The position numbers were made by a program, and so were the translations under genes. From Lyophyllum atratum (taxonomy: Eukaryota > Basidiomycota > Agaricomycetes > Agaricales > Lyophyllaceae), in contig JACGCN010000002.1 of NCBI GenBank assembly GCA_014905825.1, positions 1,240,001 to 1,304,000 of the forward strand: 64,000 bases of DNA, given 5' to 3'. Of the stretch, positions 11,747-22,061 are shown piece by piece (positions within the stretch are counted from its first letter, which is position 1; each line of letters starts with the position of its first letter). Under the pieces are notes generated by a model that saw only the letters and a program-made list of their open reading frames with translations, searched no databases and was not told the DNA's origin.

Positions 11747-13625
11747 ATGGTCTTTGTCGACGTTACCATGGAAGGTTCCCAGGAATCCGAGTCTCTTCCA
11801 CAGAACGAGATCTCTGTTTCAAAATGGACTGTACACAGTAAGCTAGCCATGATTCTTACGACTCGAATACACGATTAGATCTTCGATTCCTTTAGTTGAA
11901 GTCCGCCTACGACCAAGAGCCGCTGCACGATTTGACACGATCAGAAGTCTCGTGCATACCTATATCAATTCTTATGATCGTATCGGTCTCCCTTCGACTC
12001 TCGATGGTTGGCAAGATATCCCAGAGCTAGCATCGTCGGTGGAGAAGATTGTGGCATCAGAGTCAGCATGTCCTTCGCACACACTTTCACGGGAAGAGAT
12101 GGCCCTTCAGATACATGTCTATCAGCCTTCAGACTCTGATACATTCGAAGAGTTTTCGAATAGCGCCGGGGTGAGAGAGGATGACGACGACACTATGGCG
12201 GCCAGCGTTTGCGAATTGCCAAATAGAAGCTGGGAGGGTCTTTGGGACTCGTTGATATACGCAGATGACATCAAGATGAAATTACTGGACTACATCCATG
12301 CCACTCTAGTGTTGAGTGATGCCAACGTCGACTGTGATTTCCCTCTTTTTCGATATAATCGCGAATGCTCACTGGCAATATTACAGTCAACCTCGTTTCT
12401 TGGAACCGTGTAGTTTTACTTCATGGTCCTCCAGGTACCGGAAAGACTTCTCTATGCCGTGCACTCGCGCAAAAATTGTCTATACGCCTGTCTCACCGGT
12501 GAGTCCCTTTGCTTTTGGTGTTGATCAACCGCAAACAGGATAATTTACGTTCAAGATTACACCCATGCTCGATTACTTGAAATCAACTCCCATTCTCTCT
12601 TCTCGAAATGGTTCTCTGAATCCGGAAAGCTGGTGCAGCGACTGTTCAATAGCATCACAGAGCTAGTGGATGAAGATGACGCCTTCCTCGTGGTTTTGAT
12701 TGGTATAAAATGCGTTTTCTTCGTGTAAACGGTCTAAATCCTTTTCAGATGAGGTTGAATCTTTGACAGCCGCCAGAGCAGGCGCAATGGCTGGAACGGA
12801 GCCATCGGATGGTTTACGGGTATGCTTCAGTGTCCGATAAGTTTGTCCGGTAGACTGACCCACATCTCAGGTTGTCAATGCTCTACTGACCCAGCTTGAC
12901 AAATTAAAGCACAGGAAGAACGTGCTGATCATGTCAACCAGCAATCTTGTGAAGGCTATTGGTGAAATTGGTCTATCACACAGGTTCGGTCGCCAGTGCT
13001 TACTCCGGTGAAACGCGTAGATAGTGCATTTGTGGACCGTGCGGACATCGTGCAATACGTGGATCTTCCGTCCCGGGAAGCTGTCTACGAGATTCTGCGG
13101 ACATGCCTGAACGAAATTGTGGGCAAGGGAATAGTTGCATCTATCGTACGTCTGCTTGTCGCCTGCCTGAGCTGTTAACTCCAACTGCCTAGAATGTACC
13201 AACTCTCAGGCAAGCCCAGATATATGAAGCCACGTTGAGAACAGCTGCCACCTCTATTTCTCCGTCAACAAATGACCCCCAGATGAAGACGAAAAACGTT
13301 GCATTGAGACTGCTTGCACTTGCGGCGCAGTGTAGGGTGCGTATCTTGTCTTAAAACGCATGACTCGTTATAATCGACTTACCGACTCTAATGCCTGTAG
13401 GCTCAAGGTTTGTCGGGACGTGCCCTTCGCCGCCTTCCTGTCCTTGCACTTGCACGTTACATCGGCATTGGAAACATCCACACTTCTGGTGTGAACCCTA
13501 CTACCACCATCATGAATGGTCAACCTGGCCACAGCCTGGCTGGAGGTGCCGACGTAGGTGTATGGTTGGAGGGTATGGAGAAAGTCGTGAGGGAACAGGC
13601 AACAGAGCTCGAGAGATTGAACTGA
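11747..13625 (+). CDS. pch2: AAA+ ATPase Pch2/TRIP13
   Basis: Remodels HORMA-domain proteins (Hop1, Mad2) in meiotic recombination checkpoints and the spindle checkpoint. Nine or so exons, all in frame: 11747-11837, 11896 to about 12336, and so on to 13625. The AAA core shows Walker [20 protein letters not shown], then [20 protein letters not shown], Walker B with [14 protein letters not shown] (the Asp-Glu split by an intron in phase 1), sensor 1 [10 protein letters not shown], and [15 protein letters not shown] leading to the C-terminal [19 protein letters not shown] sensor 2 block. The start at 11747 ([10 protein letters not shown]) is chosen because it is the first ATG clear of the divergent SelW-like gene; the next in-frame Met is 7 codons on. 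No frame corrections are needed. Confidence 0.93.
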
Positions 13626-14176
13626 ACGAGAGTTCTGAATATCGTGATTCTTGTTTCCTCCATACCAATTGTTTGCTTTGTATCTCGTAGTCACCCCTGT
13701 ATCCAGTACAACGGCCTCTTGACCACAAGCCTATATAGAAATGTAACCAACTGTGTACCGTTCATACAAACATATTAACCTCATCCAATGATCCAGTCAA
13801 GATGAATTATGCGCTTTATGCTACCTGCTATGAACCCGTAGGTGACAACTAGACTATCACAGAGCTGACCACCGCTGACCGGTTTTGCCTGCCACCATAA
13901 CGCATGCACGTCCCATACCCATGCCCCCAGAGCGCCGCCGTAGGCGCTTTCTTGAAGAGCGACGCAATCCCCAAGTCGACGTGGAGGTCGACTCAACGCG
14001 CACCGTCATCGCCTGTCCCAGTGCAGAATAATACATATCATCTCCTGCGTATCATGTTGCAGCTATGTCACAGGATGGGTTCTGAAATTCGGCTTTGAGC
14101 GAAATTTCAATGGAGGTGATACGCACATAGACTTACGTTAGTTCCACCCAGTCCACATTAGCCTAGCTTATCGATG
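13626..14176. other. spacer, nothing recognised
   Basis: About 550 bases between the stops of Pch2 (plus) and the PPR gene (minus), so two 3' untranslated regions. No frame with family similarity, no repeat and no RNA motif was seen. Confidence 0.5.
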
Positions 14177-16258
14177 CTACGGCTTTGAGGTGAGGACATC
14201 TCCAGGCGAAGATACAGGCTGGGATATATCCTTGTTCTCCTTTCCCGTGGCATTGTAATTACTCTGGAAGAAGGTCGAGACCGAGCGGTTGGCTGGGGCA
14301 GTGGGAGCAGAGCGCGAAGTAGTCGGAGGGTCTGTAAACCTTCGAGGCTTGAATCCCACGACCTTCTGCCACTCCTCCCGAGCGACTTTCCGCCGTCTGT
14401 TCTCCATGGACAGCCAGACGTCCTTTCCTGCCCACACGCGCCGACCAAGACGTTCTTTGAGGCGCTGTATATTTCGGCCACGCACCCGCTCCAGATGGTC
14501 GGAGAAGGCCTCAATTTCCCGTATGTCACGTTCCAGGAGGCGGAGGTGAAGATTGATGTCGAAACGTTTACCTGGCGGTGGGGTGGGCTGTTCCGGAGGA
14601 GCGTCGATATTAACGTCGAAGACGGAATCGGTCCGAGGTTTCCGCCCACGACCTCGCTCGAGTGATGAAGGGGACGGTTTATGGGATGGTATCGAAGAGG
14701 AGGGGTGGAAAGCGGTTTCTGAGGAGACCTTGGTGGGATTCGGCTGGATTTCTGCAGGTTGTTCTAGAGTAGGTTGCTTTGCAGCCTCCTGTTCGGTCCC
14801 CTCTCGCTCTACCCATTCCTTGAATTCCATGAAGTATTGGAGACTCTCTCTCTTACGTCTCAATATCCCTGGTATTTTCGTTGATAGCCAGCGCATCAGA
14901 CCGTGGTTTTTGTCGCGATTGCTTTCGCCGAAGACGGGGAGAAGGGTACCGCGATTGATTGCGAAATGTGGGGCGAAGATCTGTTCAAGAGGTTTTTTAT
15001 AGACGATGCGCCGTAGCTTCCGATCAGTCTCAATGTCGAAGAACATCGCTTCCAGGAGATAATGTCGAGCCAGCGTTGCATGGCCAGCTCTGCACAAATA
15101 CCTCAGCAGAGTATTGTATGACGTGATGTTAGCATACGCATGTGGTGGAGTGAAAGCGGGCGTCTGTGGGGCGGCCGCCACGCCAAAATCATCATCGTCG
15201 TCGAAGGAGGAGAAAAGATGTTCACTGGCGCGCGGTAAGGGGGCCGTGAGGACCTCAAATGTCTGTACGAGCTTCGAGATATCTCCGAAACGCCCAAGAA
15301 CGTCGATAGTCGTGTTCAGTGCGGCTTTCGAGAATGGTTGGCGTGATGGTAGACCGGAAACAACTGCTTCTGCCATACCAAGGTCCGATTTGATAGTCGG
15401 AGAACCAAGGAATTCCAGCGGTGGGCGATCGGGATTCGATAAATCAATTCCATACCCCCACTTCATAAGATTCTCGAATGTCTCCATGTCCATCGTTTCC
15501 TTCAATATTCGGATAGTTAGATCGAGGTTGGCGGAGGTGAAGGGAATTTGGAGTTTCTGCATGTCGGCAATGAGGTCGGCCATCATGCGGCGCGTCTCCG
15601 CTATTCTATGGGACTCGAACTGTTTCGGCACCGGGAGAGTTAAACGATGTGCGATGGCTTGCAAGCACAGGCCGTATGTCTTAGTCCTCGGAGTTATACC
15701 CGTGTAGGTCAACTCGTTGTAAACTTCCAAAGCGCCGATGTGGTGTCCAACAGCAGCAAACTGCTCCAAGATGAAGTGATAATCATCCAATTCCGGTTTT
15801 TTGTCAATTGCGCGAATGTTACGGATGATGGTCTGAAAACGACCCTCGTGGATATGCGGGTTCGCTGGTTTGTTCCCTGCTAACAAACGCTTGGAGGCGG
15901 AAACGCGAAGTTCGGCACTTGTCGGCGTGCATCGTCTCAGGACCGCCTGGTGCACCTCTAGTGGCAACTTCTCGTATCCCAGGACGTTGAGGAGGTCGGT
16001 GTAATATGCCCACACGCGAGACGGACCACCACCTCGAGTTAAAGAATCCTGAAGTTCATGGAATTTCCTCTCTCGCAAATAAGTTTGTGGCGAGGGTATA
16101 GATGATTCTTTGGTTGGTGAAGGATCCACGAGGTCGGGGGAAAGCGAGAGGGTAGAGGAGAAGCGCGAAGACGTTCTGAGGATAGCTCGAGGTGATTTGC
16201 GGGCCACGGAGTGCAGGAGGGGCGCAAGGGCATGGTATGGAAGAGAGCGGACGGTCAT
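14177..16258 (-). CDS. mitochondrial pentatricopeptide-repeat protein
   Basis: Single uninterrupted exon of 693 codons. The N-terminus (MTVRSLPYHALAPLLHSVAR, then RAILRTSSRF) is Arg/Ser-rich with no acids, typical of a mitochondrial targeting sequence. Helical repeat pairs follow, for example DYHFILEQFAAVGHHIGALE..YNELTYTGITPRTKTYGLCL, TSANLDLTIRILKETMDM and ITSYNTLLRYLCRAGHATLA, which fit the 35-residue PPR pattern. The C-terminal third is Pro/Ser-rich, then basic and coiled (ERDIREIEAFSDHLERVRGR). Fungal PPR proteins of this kind bind mitochondrial RNA for processing or translation; the specific target cannot be told. The start codon overlaps the stop of the small upstream gene (16255-16541) as ATGA. 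Confidence 0.85.
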   Translation of the reverse strand: MTVRSLPYHALAPLLHSVARKSPRAILRTSSRFSSTLSLSPDLVDPSPTKESSIPSPQTYLRERKFHELQDSLTRGGGPSRVWAYYTDLLNVLGYEKLPLEVHQAVLRRCTPTSAELRVSASKRLLAGNKPANPHIHEGRFQTIIRNIRAIDKKPELDDYHFILEQFAAVGHHIGALEVYNELTYTGITPRTKTYGLCLQAIAHRLTLPVPKQFESHRIAETRRMMADLIADMQKLQIPFTSANLDLTIRILKETMDMETFENLMKWGYGIDLSNPDRPPLEFLGSPTIKSDLGMAEAVVSGLPSRQPFSKAALNTTIDVLGRFGDISKLVQTFEVLTAPLPRASEHLFSSFDDDDDFGVAAAPQTPAFTPPHAYANITSYNTLLRYLCRAGHATLARHYLLEAMFFDIETDRKLRRIVYKKPLEQIFAPHFAINRGTLLPVFGESNRDKNHGLMRWLSTKIPGILRRKRESLQYFMEFKEWVEREGTEQEAAKQPTLEQPAEIQPNPTKVSSETAFHPSSSIPSHKPSPSSLERGRGRKPRTDSVFDVNIDAPPEQPTPPPGKRFDINLHLRLLERDIREIEAFSDHLERVRGRNIQRLKERLGRRVWAGKDVWLSMENRRRKVAREEWQKVVGFKPRRFTDPPTTSRSAPTAPANRSVSTFFQSNYNATGKENKDISQPVSSPGDVLTSKP

Positions 16259-16541
16259 TTAAAGATGACCCCTGGGGCAAGCCCCGTCCGTCGTTCAGCA
16301 GTAAAGGCGTATTCACCCGTCAACAACCTTCGCTTGAGTTGCTGGTAAAAAATATTCGCACGTGCAAGTTTACATTCAAGGACAAAACCAAACAACGCGA
16401 GGCCCAGAAGGGCAATAGCAGCGCCGCCCCGGTTGCCTCTCAGAAATTCTTTGAAACCACCGATGATAGCGTAAAGCCCGTGCGTAAGCTTCCTGGAGCC
16501 TTACCTTGCATATATGTCCCGTATAATACGCTCTTACGCAT
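16255..16541 (-). CDS. small single-helix membrane protein overlapping the PPR start codon
   Basis: Two exons, 16505-16541 and 16255-16448, joined by a 56-base intron with gtaagg donor and caaag acceptor, give 76 residues: MRKSVLYGTYMQ then EFLRGNRGG, a hydrophobic helix AAIALLGLALFGFVLE, a basic stretch FYQQLKRRLL and the end GVIFK. The stop TGA (16255-16257) shares two bases with the ATG of the PPR gene (16256-16258). Size, one membrane span and neighbour suggest a mitochondrial inner-membrane protein, but no family was recognised. No ORF support exists beyond the reading frame, splice sites and composition. Confidence 0.55.
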
Positions 16542-16602
16542 TATTTGTCCTTGCTCAAGGCGACAAATAGTTGATCAATGGTCCGTGCGCGCACGGCGGT
16601 GA

Positions 16603-16610
16603 TATATAAA
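16603..16610 (+). promoter_or_regulatory. TATA box for the RNA gene at 16636
   Basis: TATATAAA whose first base lies 33 bases before the proposed RNA 5' end (ATACTTACC at 16636). The spacing is that of RNA polymerase II TATA promoters, including snRNA genes of fission yeast. Its role is inferred from spacing only. Confidence 0.45.
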
Positions 16611-16635
16611 CGGGCGCTGGACAGGGTGAGACCTC

Positions 16636-16812
16636 ATACTTACCTTGATGGCACAGGCCCCTTCACCTACCCGGGTTTGTGGGCCGTGGAGATCCTCCAT
16701 AGCACGGCGACCCTGTCCATACAGGGGGTGTCTGCGGCTTGTATGGGCTTCGGCTCATGCACCGTCTCAATATTTTCCTGTCCTGCTTCGGCCACTCTGG
16801 CTGGGCAGGCGC
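16636..16812 (+). ncRNA. structured RNA candidate with U1 snRNA-like layout
   Basis: Starts ATACTTACCTT, the sequence with which U1 snRNA pairs to 5' splice sites. Base 12 onward, GATGG (16647-16651) pairs with CCGTC (16762-16766), as helix H does in U1. Between them lie perfect hairpins: CACAGGCCC/GGGTTTGTG (16652-16660 with 16673-16681), CCGTG/CACGG, CCCTG/CAGGG, and TGTATGGGC-TTCG-GCTCATGCA (16740-16761) capped by a UUCG loop. A Sm-site-like AATATTTTCC follows, then a terminal stem CCTGTCC/GGGCAGG (16777-16783 with 16803-16809) and a T run. Against U1: the first hairpin loop lacks the conserved U1-70K sequence and there is one hairpin too many. On the minus strand the same start is a perfect splice donor (AAG|GTAAGTATG), so an upstream exon of the 16541 gene is the main alternative. 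Confidence 0.45.
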
Positions 16813-16836
16813 TTTTTTTTCGCTCCTTGCGCTGAG

Positions 16837-16851
16837 CTAACCCTAACCCTA
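16837..16851 (+). repeat. short telomere-like motif (2.5 TTAGGG units)
   Basis: CTAACCCTAACCCTA, that is two and a half units of the fungal telomere repeat, isolated in the spacer between the structured RNA candidate and SmG. It could be a TTAGGG-factor (Tbf1-like) binding site, a relic of telomere addition, or the template of a telomerase RNA. It is followed at 16872-16964 by a long imperfect hairpin. Confidence 0.7.
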
Positions 16852-17164
16852 GGTACACTCACCCAGCACTGACTCGTTCCGAACAACTTTGATTTTGTAT
16901 TCATCATGACACTGTACATGCACATTCGCATACAATTATTCAAAGTGTTTATTATTGAACGGGTTCCGAAAAGACCGCCAGCTATACAAGAGATCGCGAT
17001 GTGATTGACCTATTGCCGTCATCAAGTTATAACAACGGGTCTAGCGTAGATGCCAATGGCGTCCAGTCATTGGAAGAACTTGTGATTCGGAGAAACAATA
17101 GGTCAAATACAGTCACAACGCACACCATCTTACACCCACCCTGCAGCCTAAGGATACATTATCA

Positions 17165-17512
17165 TCATGATCGCGTCGACTCCAGCGTTTCCATCGATGT
17201 GACACTGTTTCCGCGGATAACCTGTACAAAGCAGAATTGGTACGATTCTAGTTTGAAGAGGCATTTCTTTACTCACCACTGTACCGATGGGGTGCTTCTG
17301 AGCAGCAACTGTCTCTTCCATAGAATCATCGAGTACAAGGTTCAAGAAAAGATCGTAGCCACGGAGGACTCCGCTGACTTTGCGCCCACCCTGGAGATGG
17401 ACGAAGAGTTTCTTGTCCATGAACTGAAAAACGAAGGGCTAGGTTAGAGGGATATATGATTATAAGGATATAAATGAACCTTCTTCAGCTCAGGCTGGGA
17501 TGCTTTCGACAT
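17165..17512 (-). CDS. small nuclear ribonucleoprotein SmG
   Basis: Sm-ring subunit of the U1, U2, U4 and U5 snRNPs. Exons 17480-17512 (MSKASQPELKK), 17277-17423 and 17165-17221 give 78 residues with no frame corrections. The Sm1 motif reads FVHLQGGRKVSGVLRGYD with the invariant Gly and the FLNLVLDD strand; the Sm2 motif is VIRGNSVTSMETLE. Length and both motifs match SmG across eukaryotes. The start is fixed by the invariant MSKA..PELKKFMDKKL context, split by an intron after codon 11. Confidence 0.95.
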
Positions 17513-17721
17513 AGCGACGGATTTTGTAGTACGAAGATTGGAGGTTTCGAAAAAGGAGCGTGCCTGCTTTGCCGTGTTTGGCATAGGGTTGAACAAGTGT
17601 TTGTTGCGACCAAAAGCATCACCTCCTTTTGCCTGCTCTCTCCAGCTCTCTAAAATCTCGTGCGCTCGACTATACTATTCCAAGAGCGTAGTTCTCCGAT
17701 TTCCAATTTTTCCGACACCCA

Positions 17722-19526
17722 ATGGCCACCCCTGCTTCTAGCCAACGCCCCCCAAGTGCACCCGGCCCGTCCGCAACCTGGTCTAGGTCTGGCGAACCAG
17801 GCTCAGCCTTCAACGGTTTAAGCAGGGGAAGAGGCCGTGGCAATGGAAGGGGACGCGGTGGACGCGGTGGCGGGCGTGGCAATGGAAGGGAAAGTAAACC
17901 AATAGGAGCAGATTCCTCCGGTGACAAGGCCAATAGCTCCACGTCGAAAAACACTTCAACTCCATCTTCGAAACTGGTGACGCTCCCTCCCCCCACAAAT
18001 GACAAACCCCCTGCCAGCCCTAGTGTATCATCTTCCAGCCGGAAGGCGGGGGGGAACTCACGTCGCACCTCTCGAACAATACCTCCGATGGCGGTTCCAC
18101 AATTGAATGTGGTTGCAGATGTTCCAAATAGCGCAAGCTCATCTCGGCCACAAAATCGTAGGCGTCGTTCACAATCTAGCAAACCGGTTTCAACAATTTT
18201 ACCTAAAATAAACGTCCCATCCCATGACGATAATCTTCTACGGCCACAGCGAGCGAGAATGGGTCCGGTGCCTCACTCTGCCCCGATAAAGGACGCACCA
18301 CCTCATTTACCCGGCAGCGCGTTCGATATGCGAAACAATATCGATGCCCTGGTCGAACGTGTGCGTGCTGTCGCGATGGCGGATAATAGACCTAGTACAC
18401 CCGGAAGTCATATCGATTGGGCTGGCGACGACGACGACAGTCTACCGGATCTCGACGATTGGGGCGTCACCCCTGCCACGGGAGTAACTGAAAAGCCTGA
18501 CATGATTTCTCCAATCGTTGTCGATGGCCTGACCCCATTGCCAGACGTGAACCTCGAGTCGCAGATGTCACCACCTCCGAAGACGCCTGATCTATCGAAA
18601 GCGCAAACTTCGGATGATCCTTTGGAGAGCGGGGGTTCTACCGAGTCTCCCGAACGGGCTATACACTCTTTGGTTTCCGCGACTGATATCCCAAACATGG
18701 GTAAGTCTAAAACTTTTACGTCCCGCTGGTTTGTCAATCAATTCTATGAAAGATGATCCGCTTGTTGCCATTCCAATAATCACAACGCAACAACCTCTGA
18801 TTTCCGCACCAGCGTCGGCCAAGGTGTCTTTACACCCATCCCTACCTGCGAAACCTGCCGTCACGGCTGACGTATCTAGCATCCTCCCAAACTCTCGCCA
18901 TGGTCCGGGTGCGACCCCAATGCGCCCACATCCCAACCCAACTCTCGTCGCCGTCTCAGACAAACCGACACCACTTCCGGCCCCGCACATTTCTGAACAA
19001 GCTCAGGTCCGACCCGGAGCCTGCAGTCATCGTGGAAAGACCTGTTAGTGAGCAGGGACTTGCAGAGTCCATTCACTCTCCACGGTCGACAGATGCAAAC
19101 AAAGAAGAGCCTCTTGCAAATCTTCTTCCCCGCGACGGCCTAACTGCTTCCATCCATGCGCCAGCACCGAGTGTAATTTTAGAATCGCAATCTGCACCGA
19201 GCAATATATCCTCATACTCAGCTGCTGAGCACCGCACACATACTCGTGCACACACGGTCGGCCGGCCACCCTCTTTCCCTCGTGCAGATCAGATCAGTCG
19301 CCCGTCCCGTTCGGGCTACAATACACCTCGAGGCGGCCTATCCGCAGGGGGAGCATATCACTCACGTACACATTCCACGCCTCCCGCAGGCATGTACGGC
19401 CAACGCATTCCTAATGCACATCGTCCCGTCCTCACAGGTGACGCGATTTCTCGCCTTGCCAGGACGATCGGGAATACGGCTCTTTCTCCAGGGAGGGCTA
19501 CCACTGTCACCGCGACTCACGATTGA
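17722..19526 (+). CDS. RGG-box, largely disordered protein of unknown function
   Basis: The N-terminus has an RGG/RG box (residues about 35-60: SRGRGRGNGRGRGGRGGG), usual in RNA-binding and arginine-methylated proteins. The rest is Ser/Pro-rich with a compact conserved-looking segment IDWAGDDDDSLPDLDDWGVT near residue 235. One intron (after ...DIPNM, donor gtaagt near 18700, acceptor at 18753) keeps the frame. A further single-base correction near 19005 is needed to join ...HISEQAQVR to SDPEPAVIVERP and reach the stop at 19526. The C-terminal part is rich in short basic/Ser segments (RSGYNTPRGG). No catalytic domain was seen. Likely nuclear or mRNP-linked, by inference from the RGG box. Confidence 0.75.
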
Positions 19527-19849
19527 TGAACCCCCCACGTAAACGGCCGGACACACTGAACTTGTTATTCATCTAGTTTCATATTTATATAGTCTGATTT
19601 CTCGTGCTAACATTGCCTATATATATACCCCGATTTCGTTCTGCTCTCCCTACTCGCCGCCCTTGGATATAGCTTATCATACTTGTATATCACCTATCTT
19701 TCACATTCGGATGTACAGTATATGAATGAACTATACGAAATTGTGGCAACCGTTCGTATCTCGACCGCCATGGCAATCTGCGTTGAATGCGATATGTGTT
19801 GCTGTAGTAATTACATTGTCAAAATACAAAATTGGTACATTAGTGAGAA
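19527..19849. other. convergent spacer, nothing recognised
   Basis: About 320 AT-rich bases between the stops of the RGG gene and Mdm10. It contains tatata stretches (19580-19630) that fit 3' end formation signals. No gene seen. Confidence 0.5.
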
Positions 19850-21394
19850 TTAGCCTGAACTAAAATACGAGAGCTCTAATCCGATGGCTTTTATAGGTTT
19901 CGCCCGGCCCGAAAAGTCACAAACGACGCCCAAGCTGACGAGCATGTTTCGTAATCGGCCCTCCCACATGAGCGAAATGTCCTAACCCAATAATCTGTTT
20001 GAGTCGAGCTGTACAACCAATGCAATAGAATCACGCACGTTGTTTGAGGAAGCACGAGCTTTAACGACCCCATTCACGTCATCCCGGGGCTCGAGCTCGG
20101 GCGGTGACTTGCTGGGGGGTAAAAATTCCACGTCTATGTCTGGGTCCACGGGACATGAACGCCGCATCCACCATTCCGTGCCCATAGTCCATTCGCTTTC
20201 GAAGCTATAAACATTGAAATCAAATCGAGACGATAAACACAGGTCGCGGGAGACCTGTGCCGAGTATGCTCCTGATACGTGGCCCAACATGGGGTTAAAT
20301 AGTGCTGTTATCGTAGTGGGAGGTTGTGAGGGCTGCCCTTTCGAGGCCATAGAAAGCGGTGATGATGATGATGATGGAACCTGAAACGACGGCGGAGTGG
20401 CGTCTGGTAGCGTCGTAAACCGGATCCCAGTCGAGACTGCAGAACAGGATGTTGGCTAAAGTTCAAGACGGACAATCGACTAAGAATAGACTGACCACCG
20501 GCACTCTTCTCTTTCGCACTGAAGTACAGTTCAGCGCCTACCGAGACGCGACCCTTCAATCCTCCTTCAACTGCATCTTCTTCATCCACGCGTTTCAGTC
20601 CTGCACGGGGACCAGATATTGAAGAATTGTCATCCGTTGGATCTACCACCATGCCCAACCTTCCGAAATTGTGAAGAACTCGCACACCCCACATTCCATC
20701 CTCTGCGCTCCAGGTATATTCAGTGCACCACTTCCCCACATCATGCTGCAAGTTCAGCATGATATTGCTCACGTTTCCGCCCCGGCCGCGCATTTCGGCC
20801 GGCACGTTCGAGGGTGGATCAGATATTGCTGCAACTAGTGCTTGTACTGTTGGTGACAGCCGCGTTGAGTACAAAGCGTCAAGCCTGCCCGTCGGGAGGT
20901 AGTAGCGACCGTACAAGAGATAATCTGCAACAGTTAGTTAAGCCAAGTGACCACATCTGAGGGACCCTGGAGTACACACCACGCGTGTCAGCTCTCTCTC
21001 CTCGGTGCCATTCTTCATCTTTGCCTTCCGGTCTTCGAGGTTGATCATAGACTTTAAACCGTTCAATCATGTCCTTGAAGCGGACGCTACCTGAGCCTTT
21101 GACGTCCAGATCGCATGACGTGAATATGTATCCCACAGAGCCATTCAACGATGGCATGGCGGTCATCGAGTACGTGGTCTTGAACAAGGCATTGGGCGAC
21201 TTTGATATCGACAAGTGAAGCCCTCTGGGAACCGTGAAATCGAGGATGGCTAGGTACTGTCAGTAATACAGGACTCTCAAGCCTCAGAGGTACTGACCAT
21301 TGGAGGAGCGCGTCAAATTCGCGTAAAGATTGTCCTCGTTCCAACCCGTTGCCTTATAGTAGCTGCGAAGGACATATGAAGCAAAAGGATGCAT
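19850..21394 (-). CDS. mdm10: Mdm10, outer mitochondrial membrane beta-barrel of ERMES
   Basis: Beta-barrel subunit of the ER-mitochondria encounter structure, also part of the SAM complex. Exons 21298-21394, 20980-21249, 20499-20924, 20039-20436 and 19850-19981 sum to 1323 bases, 440 residues, with all splice phases agreeing. The N-terminus [20 protein letters not shown] and then [18 protein letters not shown] are the family signature; the C-terminus contains [15 protein letters not shown] followed by [16 protein letters not shown], with the final barrel strand. A low-complexity segment (PSSSSSP) and a variable acidic loop near residue 210 are normal for fungal Mdm10. The start is the first ATG of the signature. 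Upstream is a spacer of about 670 bases. Confidence 0.93.
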
Positions 21395-22061
21395 ACGCTA
21401 TGCACAGCGAATGCAGTAACTTTGTAGGAAGTCAAATGAGAGTTAGGTCTAGTGCGGTGATTGCGGACGTTCAATTTTGATTTCGTCCTGCCAGGCTAGC
21501 GCTCCAGCCTGGCTCCAGCCTGAGCTTCTCACTGAATAGAACAAATGTCGCGCGCGTCCTTCCTCCCCGTGTCTGGCTCTTCTAATTACTAAGACTAGAG
21601 CGGTTGAATGTGGAAGTCGCATACTCGGGTCACGTTCACTCAACGCGACTCTTCATTCACAACTTCTACTACTAGTATAAACTCGCGTCTAACCAGGATT
21701 TTCGACGGGTCTTTACTCGTCAACACTTGAAGCTGTCCCGGTGCAGATTCTGGAGCAGTCAAACTTTAGGGTGCAGCCGCGTCCTCCAACTCTATTTCGG
21801 ATATAGCACATGCCACAAGCTTCCCCGCCTCCACGACTTCTACATCGCCTTCCAGTTTGCCGATGTCCGCAGAGTCTTTTGCCTAGGTGTGCAGCTAGCA
21901 GAGTGTAAGAAGCCCCGGTGAGACTTGTCCCACCCTGCGCTAGGGTCATACGTGAGCTACTCTTGGTGTCTTATCCATGAGAACGAGCCTGACACACCTT
22001 AATGCTCCATTCATGATTGATGCGGCAGTTCCATAGCCATGCAGGTAAACATTAGCCTAGC
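21395..22061. other. spacer, nothing recognised
   Basis: About 670 bases between the Mdm10 start and the stop of the next minus-strand gene. A 64-codon minus frame (21449-21643) and a plus frame (21727-21921) show no signature. Likely the Mdm10 promoter plus a 3' untranslated region. Confidence 0.5.

Noticed and set aside
16192..16602. Open plus-strand frame over the PPR start
   Set aside because: Antisense to the PPR gene and the small membrane-protein gene; no family similarity.
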